Source of the DNA: Candidatus Vesicomyosocius sp. SY067_SCS001
GTDB taxonomy: Bacteria > Pseudomonadota > Gammaproteobacteria > PS1 > Pseudothioglobaceae
Direction: 5' to 3'
NCBI RefSeq assembly: GCF_014706615.1
Contig: NZ_CP054877.1
Coordinates: 806,001-870,000 of the forward strand
DNA length: 64,000 nucleotides
Shown piece after piece: positions 18,929 to 27,218 of this stretch (position 1 is the first letter of the stretch; every line of letters begins with the position of its first letter). Below the pieces are notes generated by a model that was given only the letters and a program-made list of their open reading frames with translations, was not told the origin of the DNA and did no database searches. Made by a program: the position numbers and the translations under genes.

Positions 18929-20131
18929 CTATCCTTTATGATATGAATCAGTCAAATCATCTTCCAAACTCTCCGGTAAGAATGCTAAAAATTTAACTAA
19001 AAATGTAACTATAATGATTGCTAAAGCAATACCACCAATACCAAGAAAAATTTCTGGTAATGAAACTAAATATTGAGCAATATCACCATAACCCTCTAAA
19101 ATCTCCTTGCCTGGAAATAACTCCATTGGATAAGCCTGACCCCCAATGATAATAACGTATAATTGGACAAACCCACCAATAATAATTAACACAGAAGACA
19201 AACCTAACATTGAACGATCTCCTTTAGTAAAAGGATGATAAATCAATACCATGGGAACAATACCACCCAAAATAATTTGACCATACCAAAATAATTTTGT
19301 ATAAATACCACCATCAAAAAGAATAAAGTTCTCAATACCAGCATTTTCTGCTAAGTACAAATTACCCAAATGATATACCGCTACAAAATACATAACTGCT
19401 GCAACAAATACACCTAAAAGATTTCTTAAACGATTTACTATAATATTTCCTAAAGGCCTGTTAGTCCACTTATAGCTCGCCATTAAAATCAGTATGAAAG
19501 ATGCCAACCCAAATGAAAAAGACATAATGATAAACATAGGAGCCATAATAACAGCATCATAAGCTTGTCTAGCAACTAAAAATCCAAAAATAGAGCCTGT
19601 TCCTGTAGTTAAAATTAAACGCCAACTAAAAGCAACTAAACCCACTTTATGACTAAACTTATCCATACGACGCTCAAACATCATCCATAAATAAATAGCA
19701 ACTACTACAAAGAAGCCATTATATAAAATAATATTCCAAGCAAAAATTGATTTAAAATTATATTCAGTCATTGCAACAATTAAACGATCTATACGACCTA
19801 AATCAAGAACTAATACCATTAACCCTCCGGCTAATAATGATAACGCAACTAAACCAGATAAACGTGATAATGATTTATATAGCTTTTTATTAAACACAGA
19901 AGAAATTGAAGCCACGTTTAATGCACCACTTGCTGCTATTATCAAGAATAAAGCAAAAACATGTGGTATACCCCATACAATACGATTATTCATACCAGTC
20001 ACAAAATGACCGTAGTGCTCTACATAGTATACACTGCCTAGTGCAGCCAAAATTAAAATCCAAAGTCCTGTAATTAAAGTATAAAAGCCTAGGCTTTTTC
20101 CTTCAATTTGCTCAAAACGAATATTACTCAT
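18929..20131 (-). CDS. dsrP: DsrP, NrfD-like membrane subunit of DsrMKJOP
   Basis: A 400-residue integral membrane protein with about ten hydrophobic helices, of the NrfD/PsrC family that exchanges electrons with the quinone pool. The first helix is near residues 15-37 and charged loops carry LGRIDR and WTNRPLGN. It is expected to pass electrons between quinone and the periplasmic ferredoxin DsrO and cytochrome DsrJ. It follows dsrO by 25 bases. Length agrees with described DsrP proteins (~400). Confidence 0.93.
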   Translation of the reverse strand: MSNIRFEQIEGKSLGFYTLITGLWILILAALGSVYYVEHYGHFVTGMNNRIVWGIPHVFALFLIIAASGALNVASISSVFNKKLYKSLSRLSGLVALSLLAGGLMVLVLDLGRIDRLIVAMTEYNFKSIFAWNIILYNGFFVVVAIYLWMMFERRMDKFSHKVGLVAFSWRLILTTGTGSIFGFLVARQAYDAVIMAPMFIIMSFSFGLASFILILMASYKWTNRPLGNIIVNRLRNLLGVFVAAVMYFVAVYHLGNLYLAENAGIENFILFDGGIYTKLFWYGQIILGGIVPMVLIYHPFTKGDRSMLGLSSVLIIIGGFVQLYVIIIGGQAYPMELFPGKEILEGYGDIAQYLVSLPEIFLGIGGIALAIIIVTFLVKFLAFLPESLEDDLTDSYHKG

Positions 20132-20156
20132 AAAATTCCAAAATTAAATTTATTAT

Positions 20157-20888
20157 TTAAATACCACTATAGCGCACGCCAGTATTTAGATTAAGATCTG
20201 ACCTGATTTGTGAAGATTGAATTATTTTCAGGGTTTGGTTTATTTGGCTTGATTCATCATACAAATTACCAAAAATGACAGCTTCGCTATTAACACTTTC
20301 AACACAAGCAGGTGTTTCGCCTTTGTCAATCTTGTGTACACACATCGTACAAGCTTCAACTGTGCCTTTACCACGAGGCATATGTTCTTTCTGATTGTTT
20401 AATGTTTCATGTACAAATGAACGTGCATCATATGGACAAGCCATCATACAATAACGACAACCAATACATAAATGCTTATCTACCAACACAATCCCATCTT
20501 CACGTTTCATAGAAGCGTTGGTTGGACAAACATCAACACAAGGCGGTTCTTCACAATGCTGACACATAAGTGCAAGATTACTTACTTTATTAGTTGCTTT
20601 ATCTTTAACCTTTAGTTTTTTAATCCAGCCTGGTTTTTGACTAGCTGTTGAGTGTGTTTCAGTACCCCAACCTTGTTCTTGTTGACAAGCATTAACCATG
20701 CCATCAATATCAGTCTCAGTTAACTTATTGGTATCAATCAACAAGCCCCAACGCTTTTTATTGGTAACAGGTATTTCATTAACACTAGCAAATGTGGTAA
20801 GTGTAATACCACTAGCAACTATAGCAACCCCTGTCGTTGTTGCATTCATGATTTTAATAAAATCTCGACGATTTAATGTTTTATTCAT
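20157..20888 (-). CDS. dsrO: DsrO, periplasmic iron-sulfur protein of DsrMKJOP
   Basis: A 243-residue protein with a Tat signal (LNRRDFIKIM, then a hydrophobic stretch to about residue 35), so the folded iron-sulfur protein is exported. Cysteine motifs for four [4Fe-4S] clusters are visible: CQHCEEPPCVDVCP, CIGCRYCMMACP, CTMCVHKI and further cysteines (CVESVN). The frame is open 14 codons further upstream, but the twin-arginine start at 20888 overlaps the dsrJ stop as ATGA and is preceded by GGAAAG. Confidence 0.93.
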   Translation of the reverse strand: MNKTLNRRDFIKIMNATTTGVAIVASGITLTTFASVNEIPVTNKKRWGLLIDTNKLTETDIDGMVNACQQEQGWGTETHSTASQKPGWIKKLKVKDKATNKVSNLALMCQHCEEPPCVDVCPTNASMKREDGIVLVDKHLCIGCRYCMMACPYDARSFVHETLNNQKEHMPRGKGTVEACTMCVHKIDKGETPACVESVNSEAVIFGNLYDESSQINQTLKIIQSSQIRSDLNLNTGVRYSGI

Positions 20889-21268
20889 AATAAACTTTCC
20901 CTTGGAACCGTACGATGACAACTGAAACAATCAAAACTAACACCGACTTTCTTATGACAATCTGAACAAAATTGACCTTTCTTATCAACTGAGTAATATT
21001 GATTGTTTATCTTATTTTTATTAACATGGCACGAAACACAACCTTTTAAAGAATATTCATTTGTTCGTATACCTTTACGCAAGGTTTTATTACGTTTATG
21101 ACGTAATAATTCAGGATGCATTTTTCGAATAATTGAAGGACTTTCATGAAATACTTTACCGGATACTTTAATAGAACTAGCTTGTTCACCAAGATTAGCA
21201 TATTCGTCAATATACGCAAATACACTACTTACCAACAAACTTAAAAAAACAACCAAAAAACGATTCAT
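20885..21268 (-). CDS. dsrJ: DsrJ, triheme cytochrome c of DsrMKJOP
   Basis: A 127-residue protein with a Sec signal peptide or anchor (residues 1-19) and three CxxCH heme sites: Cys77-Cys80-His81, Cys101-Cys104-His105 and Cys114-Cys117-His118. The RHKRNKTLRKGIRTNEYSLK segment before the first heme is characteristic. There are only six cysteines, all in heme motifs. The A. vinosum protein has an additional cysteine reported as a distal ligand of one heme; no such residue exists here. Candidate distal ligands are His41, Met50, His51 and His57. Confidence 0.92.
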   Translation of the reverse strand: MNRFLVVFLSLLVSSVFAYIDEYANLGEQASSIKVSGKVFHESPSIIRKMHPELLRHKRNKTLRKGIRTNEYSLKGCVSCHVNKNKINNQYYSVDKKGQFCSDCHKKVGVSFDCFSCHRTVPRESLL

Positions 21269-21297
21269 AATTTTTATCCAGCTTAGATTAAATCGAA

Positions 21298-23262
21298 TTA
21301 CTCACCAAGACCCATTTGTATATAACCAGTCGGACAAACATCAGCACAAATATGACAACCAATACACTTATTGTAATCAGTATCAACATACCTACCTAAC
21401 GTTGCTTTATCTTTCTTAACTTTAAATACCGCATCTTGAGGACAATACATCACACAGTTATCACATTCAAAACATAATCCACAAGACATACAACGGGATG
21501 CTTCTTTTTGCGCTTCCTTTTCAGTATAGCCAATTAAACGCTCATTAAAATTACCTAATACATTATCAACATCCACTAATTTGTGATTACGTTGATTCTG
21601 TTGTTCATGGTCAAAATGACCTAAGAATAATTCTGTATGTGGAATTATGGAAGCAAATGCCCGATCTTCATAATTATGCACGGCAAAATTAGCGCTATCT
21701 GTTGCAGTTGCAACGTCAGAACCTGACTTATAAGATTTAGGAGCAAGGTCCCATTCTTTTAATTTCTCCATTAAATCAAAATAACTAACGTCGACCTTAG
21801 GCCGAGTATGCTGCTCGGAACCTGAAAGATAATCACCGATACTTTCGGCAACAACTGATGCTTGACCAATAGCAGTTGTCAATAAGTGCGGACGAATCAC
21901 ATCACCACAAACAAAGAAACCTGGCTTATTAGGCACTTGATAATTCTTATCTGCGTCAATAAATCCATGCTTATTAAAGAAAGAAATATCTATACCTTCA
22001 GAATCAACACCTTGACCAATTGCAGAAACAATTAGTTCACACTCAATGTCAAACTCAGAACCTTTAATTGGGGTACTACCATCCTCTTCTAAACGAATCA
22101 TGCGTAATGCAGTTGCACGACCATCTTTTCCTGTAATTACTTCAACAGGTTGTAATTGACCTTGAATTTCAACACCTTCACGAGTTGCATCATCAATTTC
22201 TTCTTGTGCTGCCGGCATATTTACAACAGTAGAACGTGTTGTTAATAATACATCTGCACCTAAGCGCTTAGAGGTATCAACCACATCATGTGTTGTATCA
22301 CTAAAAATAATATGTTCAGGACGATCTTTCTCAGCAGCATTATTAATATTACCCAAACGACGTGCGACTGATACAACATCAATAGATGTATCACCCCCAC
22401 CAATACAAATTACTTTACCTGTAATATGCCTTAAACGACCTTGATTATACGCTTCAAGAAAAGCAATACCAGAAACACAATTTGTTGCTTTACCTCCTGG
22501 TACAGGCAATGTACGACCACTCATAGCACCTATCGCAAATAAAACTGCATCAAACTTTTTCTCTAATTCATCAATAGTAATATCAATACCAACTTTGGTA
22601 TTCATTCTAGTTTCAACACCTGTATTGATAATACGGTCAATCTCATAAGATAACACATCACGGGGCACACGATAATCAGGAATTCCGTACATCATCATTC
22701 CACCTAGTTGATTGTATTTTTCAAATATAGTTACGCTATGACCTTGACGACGTAATTTAAGTGCTGTTGTTAAGCCACCACAACCACCACCAATAATAGC
22801 CACTTTTTTACCCGTGTCTTTAGCATTAATTGTAAATGTATAACCCTCAACTTTTGCATTATCACCAATAAACTGTTCAACCGCATTAATACCAACTGTA
22901 TTCTCAACTTCATTACGATTACAACCATCCTCACAAGGTGCTGGACAAACACGACCCATTATTGATGGAAATGGATTTGAATCTGTAGATCTTTGAAATG
23001 CATACTCTTGCCAAGATAGTTCACCAGAAGGCTTCTCCATACCACGAACAATATCTAACCATCCACGAACATTATGTCCTGAAGGGCACGAACCTTGACA
23101 AGGTGGTGTTTGGGTAACATAAGTAGGACACTTATGAGAAGTATCTTCTTTAAAAATCTTTTGACTCCATGGTACTGTTTTTTGCTCATCACCATCATTC
23201 GTATACAATCTAAATGTATGGTTATCGCTTTTAGTTGGCATACCATACGGATTCTTCTGCAT
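21298..23262 (-). CDS. dsrL: DsrL, iron-sulfur flavoprotein NAD(P)H:acceptor oxidoreductase
   Basis: A 654-residue homologue of the glutamate synthase small subunit with added ferredoxin domain. The N-terminal cluster cysteines are in CPSGHNVRGW and GRVCPAPCEDGCNR; an FAD Rossmann motif (GGGCGGLTTAL, ~155), an NAD(P) motif (GGGDTSIDV, ~290), and a C-terminal pair of [4Fe-4S] motifs (CMSCGLCFECDNC and CIGCHICADVCP) follow. In sulfur oxidisers DsrL takes electrons from DsrAB to NAD(P)+ . It lies between dsrK and dsrJ, its standard place in the oxidative cluster. Confidence 0.95.
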   Translation of the reverse strand: MQKNPYGMPTKSDNHTFRLYTNDGDEQKTVPWSQKIFKEDTSHKCPTYVTQTPPCQGSCPSGHNVRGWLDIVRGMEKPSGELSWQEYAFQRSTDSNPFPSIMGRVCPAPCEDGCNRNEVENTVGINAVEQFIGDNAKVEGYTFTINAKDTGKKVAIIGGGCGGLTTALKLRRQGHSVTIFEKYNQLGGMMMYGIPDYRVPRDVLSYEIDRIINTGVETRMNTKVGIDITIDELEKKFDAVLFAIGAMSGRTLPVPGGKATNCVSGIAFLEAYNQGRLRHITGKVICIGGGDTSIDVVSVARRLGNINNAAEKDRPEHIIFSDTTHDVVDTSKRLGADVLLTTRSTVVNMPAAQEEIDDATREGVEIQGQLQPVEVITGKDGRATALRMIRLEEDGSTPIKGSEFDIECELIVSAIGQGVDSEGIDISFFNKHGFIDADKNYQVPNKPGFFVCGDVIRPHLLTTAIGQASVVAESIGDYLSGSEQHTRPKVDVSYFDLMEKLKEWDLAPKSYKSGSDVATATDSANFAVHNYEDRAFASIIPHTELFLGHFDHEQQNQRNHKLVDVDNVLGNFNERLIGYTEKEAQKEASRCMSCGLCFECDNCVMYCPQDAVFKVKKDKATLGRYVDTDYNKCIGCHICADVCPTGYIQMGLGE

Positions 23263-23317
23263 ATTAAATCTCCTTATATTCGTTTAAAATTATTCTATTT
23301 CTGCCATAATAAAATCA

Positions 23318-24883
23318 TCAGTCAACTTCTGATTTATCCTCCTGAACTTCTATTTTTCGCTTATCCATAATAATCGCCTCACTCACTAATTGATGAACAC
23401 TCACAATCATATATGGATCAAAATCAAATTTAGGAAGCACCTTAGAAAACTGCGACTTACAGATAGCACAAATAGCAGCTAATGTATTCACGCCATTGTC
23501 TTTTTCAACTGTTTTCAGTGCTTGCATTCTTGGCATTGCACCTTTTACACGAATTTCCATTAAATCGTCTGTTAGCAAACCTCCTCCACCACCACAACAA
23601 AAAGTTGACTCTTTAATAGTGCTACGCTCCATATCAACATAATTATTACATACAGATTTAATAACTTCACGTGGCAAAATAAATTGACCACCTAAAATAC
23701 CGCCCATATTGGTTGCGCGTGCAACATTACACGAATCATGGAAAGTAACTGTACGATCATCATTAGCAGACTTATCAAATACTAACTTACCTCTTTGAAT
23801 TAAATCATGAGTATATTCAATAATATGTTGTGGTTGAGGATAACGATGATCTAATTGATCTTGTAATTTTTGACTAAATTCATCAGCAGCACCCACACCT
23901 ACACCCGATAAAGTATTCCAAAAACTATAAGCAACACGCCAAGCATGTCCACACTCACCTACCATAACCCGGGACACTTCTAAATCAAGAGCTGCTTTAC
24001 GTATTCGTAAAGCAGCTTTACGCATAACATCATAAGAACCAATAAACATACCGAAGTTAGCCCCTTCAGAAGCATATGAACTTAACGTCCAACTCACTCC
24101 ATCCTGATGGAATACCTTACCATAACCAATTAACCCATCAATATGAGGTTCAGCAAAAAAATCTGCTGATGGAGTAATTAATAAAATTTCAGCGCCTTTT
24201 TGGTCCAATGGATATTTAACAGCAATTCCTCCTGTCTCTTCTTCAATTTCTTCCTCAAGATCAAGCAATGTATCACGCAAAGCTGGTTCAGGCAAACCTA
24301 AGTTATTACCAATTGTTAAAGCCTTACCTAAGATTTGATTACAGTATTTTTGACCTATACCAACCACATCAAGAACCTCACGAGCTGCCATTGAAATTTC
24401 AGCTGTATCAATACCGTATGGACAGAATACTGAACAACGACGACACTGTGAACATTGATGAAAATAGTTATACCAATCATCCAACATATCATTGTCTAAT
24501 TCCTTAGCACCTACCAACTTAGGGAAATATTTACCTGCAAAAGTAAAATAGCGACGATACACGCTTCTAAACAAATCTTGACGTGCAACCGGCATATTTT
24601 TCGGATCTGAAGAACCTAAAAAGTAATGACACTTATCAGTGCAAGCACCACATTTAACACATGAATCTAAAAATACTTGCACGGAGCGATATTTAGACTT
24701 AATCTCACCTATTTTATCAATAGCAACTTTCTGCCAATTGTCTACTTTTTCACCAGGAAATCCTAATGGATTTTGAAATTCTTGTGCAGATTTAAATGGT
24801 CCTTCACCATCCATAACACCTTCTTTTAACTTAGGAGTTTCAAGATAAGTAGGTAATGCCGGAATGTCAAATTCTTTTACCAT
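23318..24883 (-). CDS. dsrK: DsrK, HdrD-like iron-sulfur subunit of DsrMKJOP
   Basis: A 521-residue cytoplasmic protein related to heterodisulfide reductase HdrD, the likely site where DsrC trisulfide or disulfide is reduced or oxidised. Two [4Fe-4S] motifs are visible (CVKCGACTDKCHY, ~78; CSQCRRCSVFCP, ~150), then CCG-domain cysteines including DSCNVAR and FCCGGGGGLL (~440) for the special catalytic cluster. An ATG at 24892 is possible; the one at 24883 has AAGGA eight bases upstream. Both overlap or abut the dsrM stop. Confidence 0.94.
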   Translation of the reverse strand: MVKEFDIPALPTYLETPKLKEGVMDGEGPFKSAQEFQNPLGFPGEKVDNWQKVAIDKIGEIKSKYRSVQVFLDSCVKCGACTDKCHYFLGSSDPKNMPVARQDLFRSVYRRYFTFAGKYFPKLVGAKELDNDMLDDWYNYFHQCSQCRRCSVFCPYGIDTAEISMAAREVLDVVGIGQKYCNQILGKALTIGNNLGLPEPALRDTLLDLEEEIEEETGGIAVKYPLDQKGAEILLITPSADFFAEPHIDGLIGYGKVFHQDGVSWTLSSYASEGANFGMFIGSYDVMRKAALRIRKAALDLEVSRVMVGECGHAWRVAYSFWNTLSGVGVGAADEFSQKLQDQLDHRYPQPQHIIEYTHDLIQRGKLVFDKSANDDRTVTFHDSCNVARATNMGGILGGQFILPREVIKSVCNNYVDMERSTIKESTFCCGGGGGLLTDDLMEIRVKGAMPRMQALKTVEKDNGVNTLAAICAICKSQFSKVLPKFDFDPYMIVSVHQLVSEAIIMDKRKIEVQEDKSEVD

Positions 24884-24884
24884 A

Positions 24885-25658
24885 CTATTCATCCTTACCT
24901 AAAATTTGTTTTAATCGTATTGCATGTTCTTTTTCTTGTTTAAGTGCCCAAGGTGCAATATGGCGCTTTGAACGAGCATTATCCACCTGATTGAGTGTTG
25001 GACTAAAAAAAATACCTGGCATATGTAATAATTTAGAAATTGGAAAAATTGCCATCAACACAAACACCAAAAAAATATGTATTAAAAAATATACTTCTGT
25101 TGGTAAATTTTTCCAATTAAAACTCACTAGCCCTGAGGCAAATTCCTTTACCATAATAATGTCTGTATGATTACTGGTAAATGTCATAATCATTCCACTT
25201 ATGCCAATAATAAGTAACATAATTAACATTAAATAATCACTCGGAGCTGAAATATAACGGATACGATCAACAAAAATACGACGTAGCATCAATCCAATAA
25301 GACCAATCACCATCACAAAAGCAGCGTATTTAAAAGATTGAGTTAATAAAAAAATATCAGGTAAATCATAAGGCCAAAAATAACGTATATGACGAATTAA
25401 AATCAATAATAAACCAATATGAAATAACCAGCCAAACAACCAAATCCATTTATTTGATCTGAATAAACTTTCAAATAAAACTATTTCACGAATTATACGC
25501 ATAACTACACCTTTTTGTGTTAACGGAGTTGGTGCAATAGGAATTTTAAGAGGAGCTGGAGTTATCCCAAATTGATATATTTTTTTCACCATCCCAATAA
25601 AAAATACAATTAATGAAATATAAAATAAAGCGGTAAAAAAAATGCTTATTACAGACAT
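24885..25658 (-). CDS. dsrM: DsrM, cytochrome b membrane subunit of DsrMKJOP
   Basis: A 257-residue NarI-like protein with five to six hydrophobic helices and histidines suited to bind two b hemes (for example LFHIGLLLILIRHIRYF). It connects the quinone pool to DsrK. The open frame runs 40 codons further upstream, but those codons overlap a hairpin and have poor protein character. The ATG at 25658 follows a GAGAG Shine-Dalgarno-like sequence and gives the expected membrane N-terminus MSVISIFFTALFY. Confidence 0.92.
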   Translation of the reverse strand: MSVISIFFTALFYISLIVFFIGMVKKIYQFGITPAPLKIPIAPTPLTQKGVVMRIIREIVLFESLFRSNKWIWLFGWLFHIGLLLILIRHIRYFWPYDLPDIFLLTQSFKYAAFVMVIGLIGLMLRRIFVDRIRYISAPSDYLMLIMLLIIGISGMIMTFTSNHTDIIMVKEFASGLVSFNWKNLPTEVYFLIHIFLVFVLMAIFPISKLLHMPGIFFSPTLNQVDNARSKRHIAPWALKQEKEHAIRLKQILGKDE

Positions 25659-25688
25659 GTTGCTCTCAAATTCAATGAATAAAATATC

Positions 25689-25718
25689 AAAAAAACATTC
25701 ACAAAAGCAAATGTTTTT
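25689..25718 (-). terminator. Hairpin with T-run between dsrC and dsrM (attenuator-like)
   Basis: Read on the transcribed minus strand, AAAAACATT (25718-25710) pairs with AATGTTTTT (25699-25691) around a ten-base loop, and two more T residues follow, giving a seven-T run. It starts 18 bases after the dsrC stop, inside the only 77-base gap of that part of the operon. The shape is that of a weak Rho-independent terminator; partial read-through would leave dsrC mRNA more abundant than dsrMKLJOPNR mRNA. Confidence 0.5.
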
Positions 25719-25735
25719 ATTACGTTTGTATTGAC

Positions 25736-26059
25736 TTAAATACAACCAGTTGGTTTTGGCAATCCAGCAAAACGACAACCTTGTTTACCAGGGCCATATG
25801 GAAATAAAGAATATAAATACTTAGAGTTACCTTTATCTTTACCCATTCTTTTAGCAATCGCTTTAGTTAATACACGTACTGCAGGTGCAATTTGATACTC
25901 TTCAAAATATTCACGTAAAAAATTAATCACATCCCAATGTTCATTACTTAATAAAACATCATCATCTTTTGCCATTTGTTCAGCAATTTCCTTACTCCAA
26001 TCACCTAGATCTACCAAGAAACCTTCTTCATCTACTTCTGCGCCTAAAATATCAGCCAT
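25736..26059 (-). CDS. dsrC: DsrC, sulfur carrier protein of sulfite reductase
   Basis: A 107-residue protein carrying sulfur between DsrEFH, DsrAB and the membrane complex. The flexible C-terminal arm has both redox cysteines, Cys95 and Cys106 in GKQGCRFAGLPKPTGCI, eleven residues apart, which defines true DsrC rather than TusE. The insertion DKGNSKYLYSLFPYGPGKQ is typical. The frame is open 13 codons further upstream, but MADILGAEVDEEGF at 26059 is the normal start, preceded by AGGAG. Confidence 0.96.
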   Translation of the reverse strand: MADILGAEVDEEGFLVDLGDWSKEIAEQMAKDDDVLLSNEHWDVINFLREYFEEYQIAPAVRVLTKAIAKRMGKDKGNSKYLYSLFPYGPGKQGCRFAGLPKPTGCI

Positions 26060-26088
26060 TTTTTTTACTCCTATATAAAAATTATAAA

Positions 26089-26391
26089 TTAAACCCAAGA
26101 AACCGAAGTTCCATGTTCAACAACCAAATCAACAAAACCTGTATAATCAATTAATTTAATATTATCAATAAGTTTTGAAGAAATTCCTCTCGCCTTAACA
26201 TCACCTTGAAGCGCATAAACTCTACCTTGATTGGCAAGATTGGCAATCATTGATGAATTAATATTTTTTGTCGCAGAAATAACACCATCTTCAATTAATA
26301 AAATGACACTTGTATCATCAATTATATTAATACAGGATTTGAGTGAATTTCGCTCAAAAGATGATTTATTAACAGTATGTAACATATTCAA
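26089..26391 (-). CDS. dsrH: DsrH, subunit of the DsrEFH sulfurtransferase (TusB-like)
   Basis: A 100-residue TusB-family protein beginning MNMLHTVNKSSFERNSLKSC. Cys20 lies in the position of the conserved DsrH cysteine. With DsrE and DsrF it forms a hexamer that passes sulfane sulfur to DsrC. It lies five bases after dsrF and just before dsrC, the standard order. Confidence 0.93.
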   Translation of the reverse strand: MNMLHTVNKSSFERNSLKSCINIIDDTSVILLIEDGVISATKNINSSMIANLANQGRVYALQGDVKARGISSKLIDNIKLIDYTGFVDLVVEHGTSVSWV

Positions 26392-26396
26392 TTCCC

Positions 26397-26801
26397 TTAA
26401 AAACTAAAACATACGTCTTGTTTAGACATAATTTTTGAAATCTCTGCATTAGAAACCACTTTAATACTTGATTTTTCTACCCAATTATCATCCTCATCTT
26501 CATACACTAAAGGCATTAAATCATCTACACTTAGACCTCTTTCTTCTAAAGACTCCGCTGATACATAAAGTTTATTAATTTCATAATCTCCTAAAGCATG
26601 AAAAGTTTTAGAGAAATTCTTCATACCAATACCATTAGTATTTTGACCTTCAATAATTTGATACACACCATCATCAATAAAAGCCAAAGAGACATCTTGA
26701 TCAAACGCTGCAGCAACCAATACAACTTCCAACGACTCAATTGCATATACTGTACCAAATGAAGAACGACGATTTAAATACATAAATTTTTTAATTGCCA
26801 T
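26397..26801 (-). CDS. dsrF: DsrF, subunit of the DsrEFH sulfurtransferase (TusC-like)
   Basis: A 134-residue TusC-family protein (LNRRSSFGTVYAIESLEVVL start; AFDQDVSLAFIDDGVYQI core). It is a structural partner of DsrE in the sulfur relay; its own cysteine is only near the C-terminus (SKQDVCFSF), so it probably does not carry the reactive persulfide. It lies three bases after dsrE. Confidence 0.93.
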   Translation of the reverse strand: MAIKKFMYLNRRSSFGTVYAIESLEVVLVAAAFDQDVSLAFIDDGVYQIIEGQNTNGIGMKNFSKTFHALGDYEINKLYVSAESLEERGLSVDDLMPLVYEDEDDNWVEKSSIKVVSNAEISKIMSKQDVCFSF

Positions 26802-26804
26802 AAA

Positions 26805-27206
26805 TTAGTCTCCAAATACTACTAAACGATCGGACTGAATGCCTGCTTCAATCAACTGACCTAAACCAGAAATACGAAATGCTGGATGAATATTATTACC
26901 ATCAATACCATTTTTGCTCGCTTCGGATTCATCTAACATTCCACGACGAAGCGCTGCTGCTACACATACAACAAGTTCAGGTTCGCTATTAGCGTTCTTA
27001 ATTCCTAACTCAGCCCACTGGTTAACAACATTACGATCGTCTTGTGGAGGTATTGTAAAACGTGATGCATTATTCACACCATCATGATAGAAAAATACAC
27101 GAAAAATTTCATGCCCTTTTTCAATTGCTGCTTTAGCAAATTGATATGCTGTATCAGATGCTTGATGCTGATATGGTCCTTCGTTAATTTGAATAGAAAT
27201 CTTCAT
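26805..27206 (-). CDS. dsrE: DsrE, catalytic subunit of the DsrEFH sulfurtransferase (TusD-like)
   Basis: A 133-residue TusD-family protein. Cys81 in ELVVCVAAALRRGM matches the conserved persulfide-forming cysteine of DsrE. The N-terminal ISIQINEGPYQHQASDTAY is typical. It accepts sulfur from upstream carriers (for example TusA or rhodanese) and delivers it to DsrC. The dsrEFH trio together with DsrC marks the cluster as the oxidative type. It lies 12 bases after dsrB. Confidence 0.94.
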   Translation of the reverse strand: MKISIQINEGPYQHQASDTAYQFAKAAIEKGHEIFRVFFYHDGVNNASRFTIPPQDDRNVVNQWAELGIKNANSEPELVVCVAAALRRGMLDESEASKNGIDGNNIHPAFRISGLGQLIEAGIQSDRLVVFGD

Positions 27207-27218
27207 AATAAAAGCTAT

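Noticed and set aside
25659-25778. A 40-residue extension of DsrM upstream of 25658
   Set aside because: It runs through the hairpin, overlaps the end of dsrC, has cysteine-rich unlikely sequence and is not part of the DsrM family.
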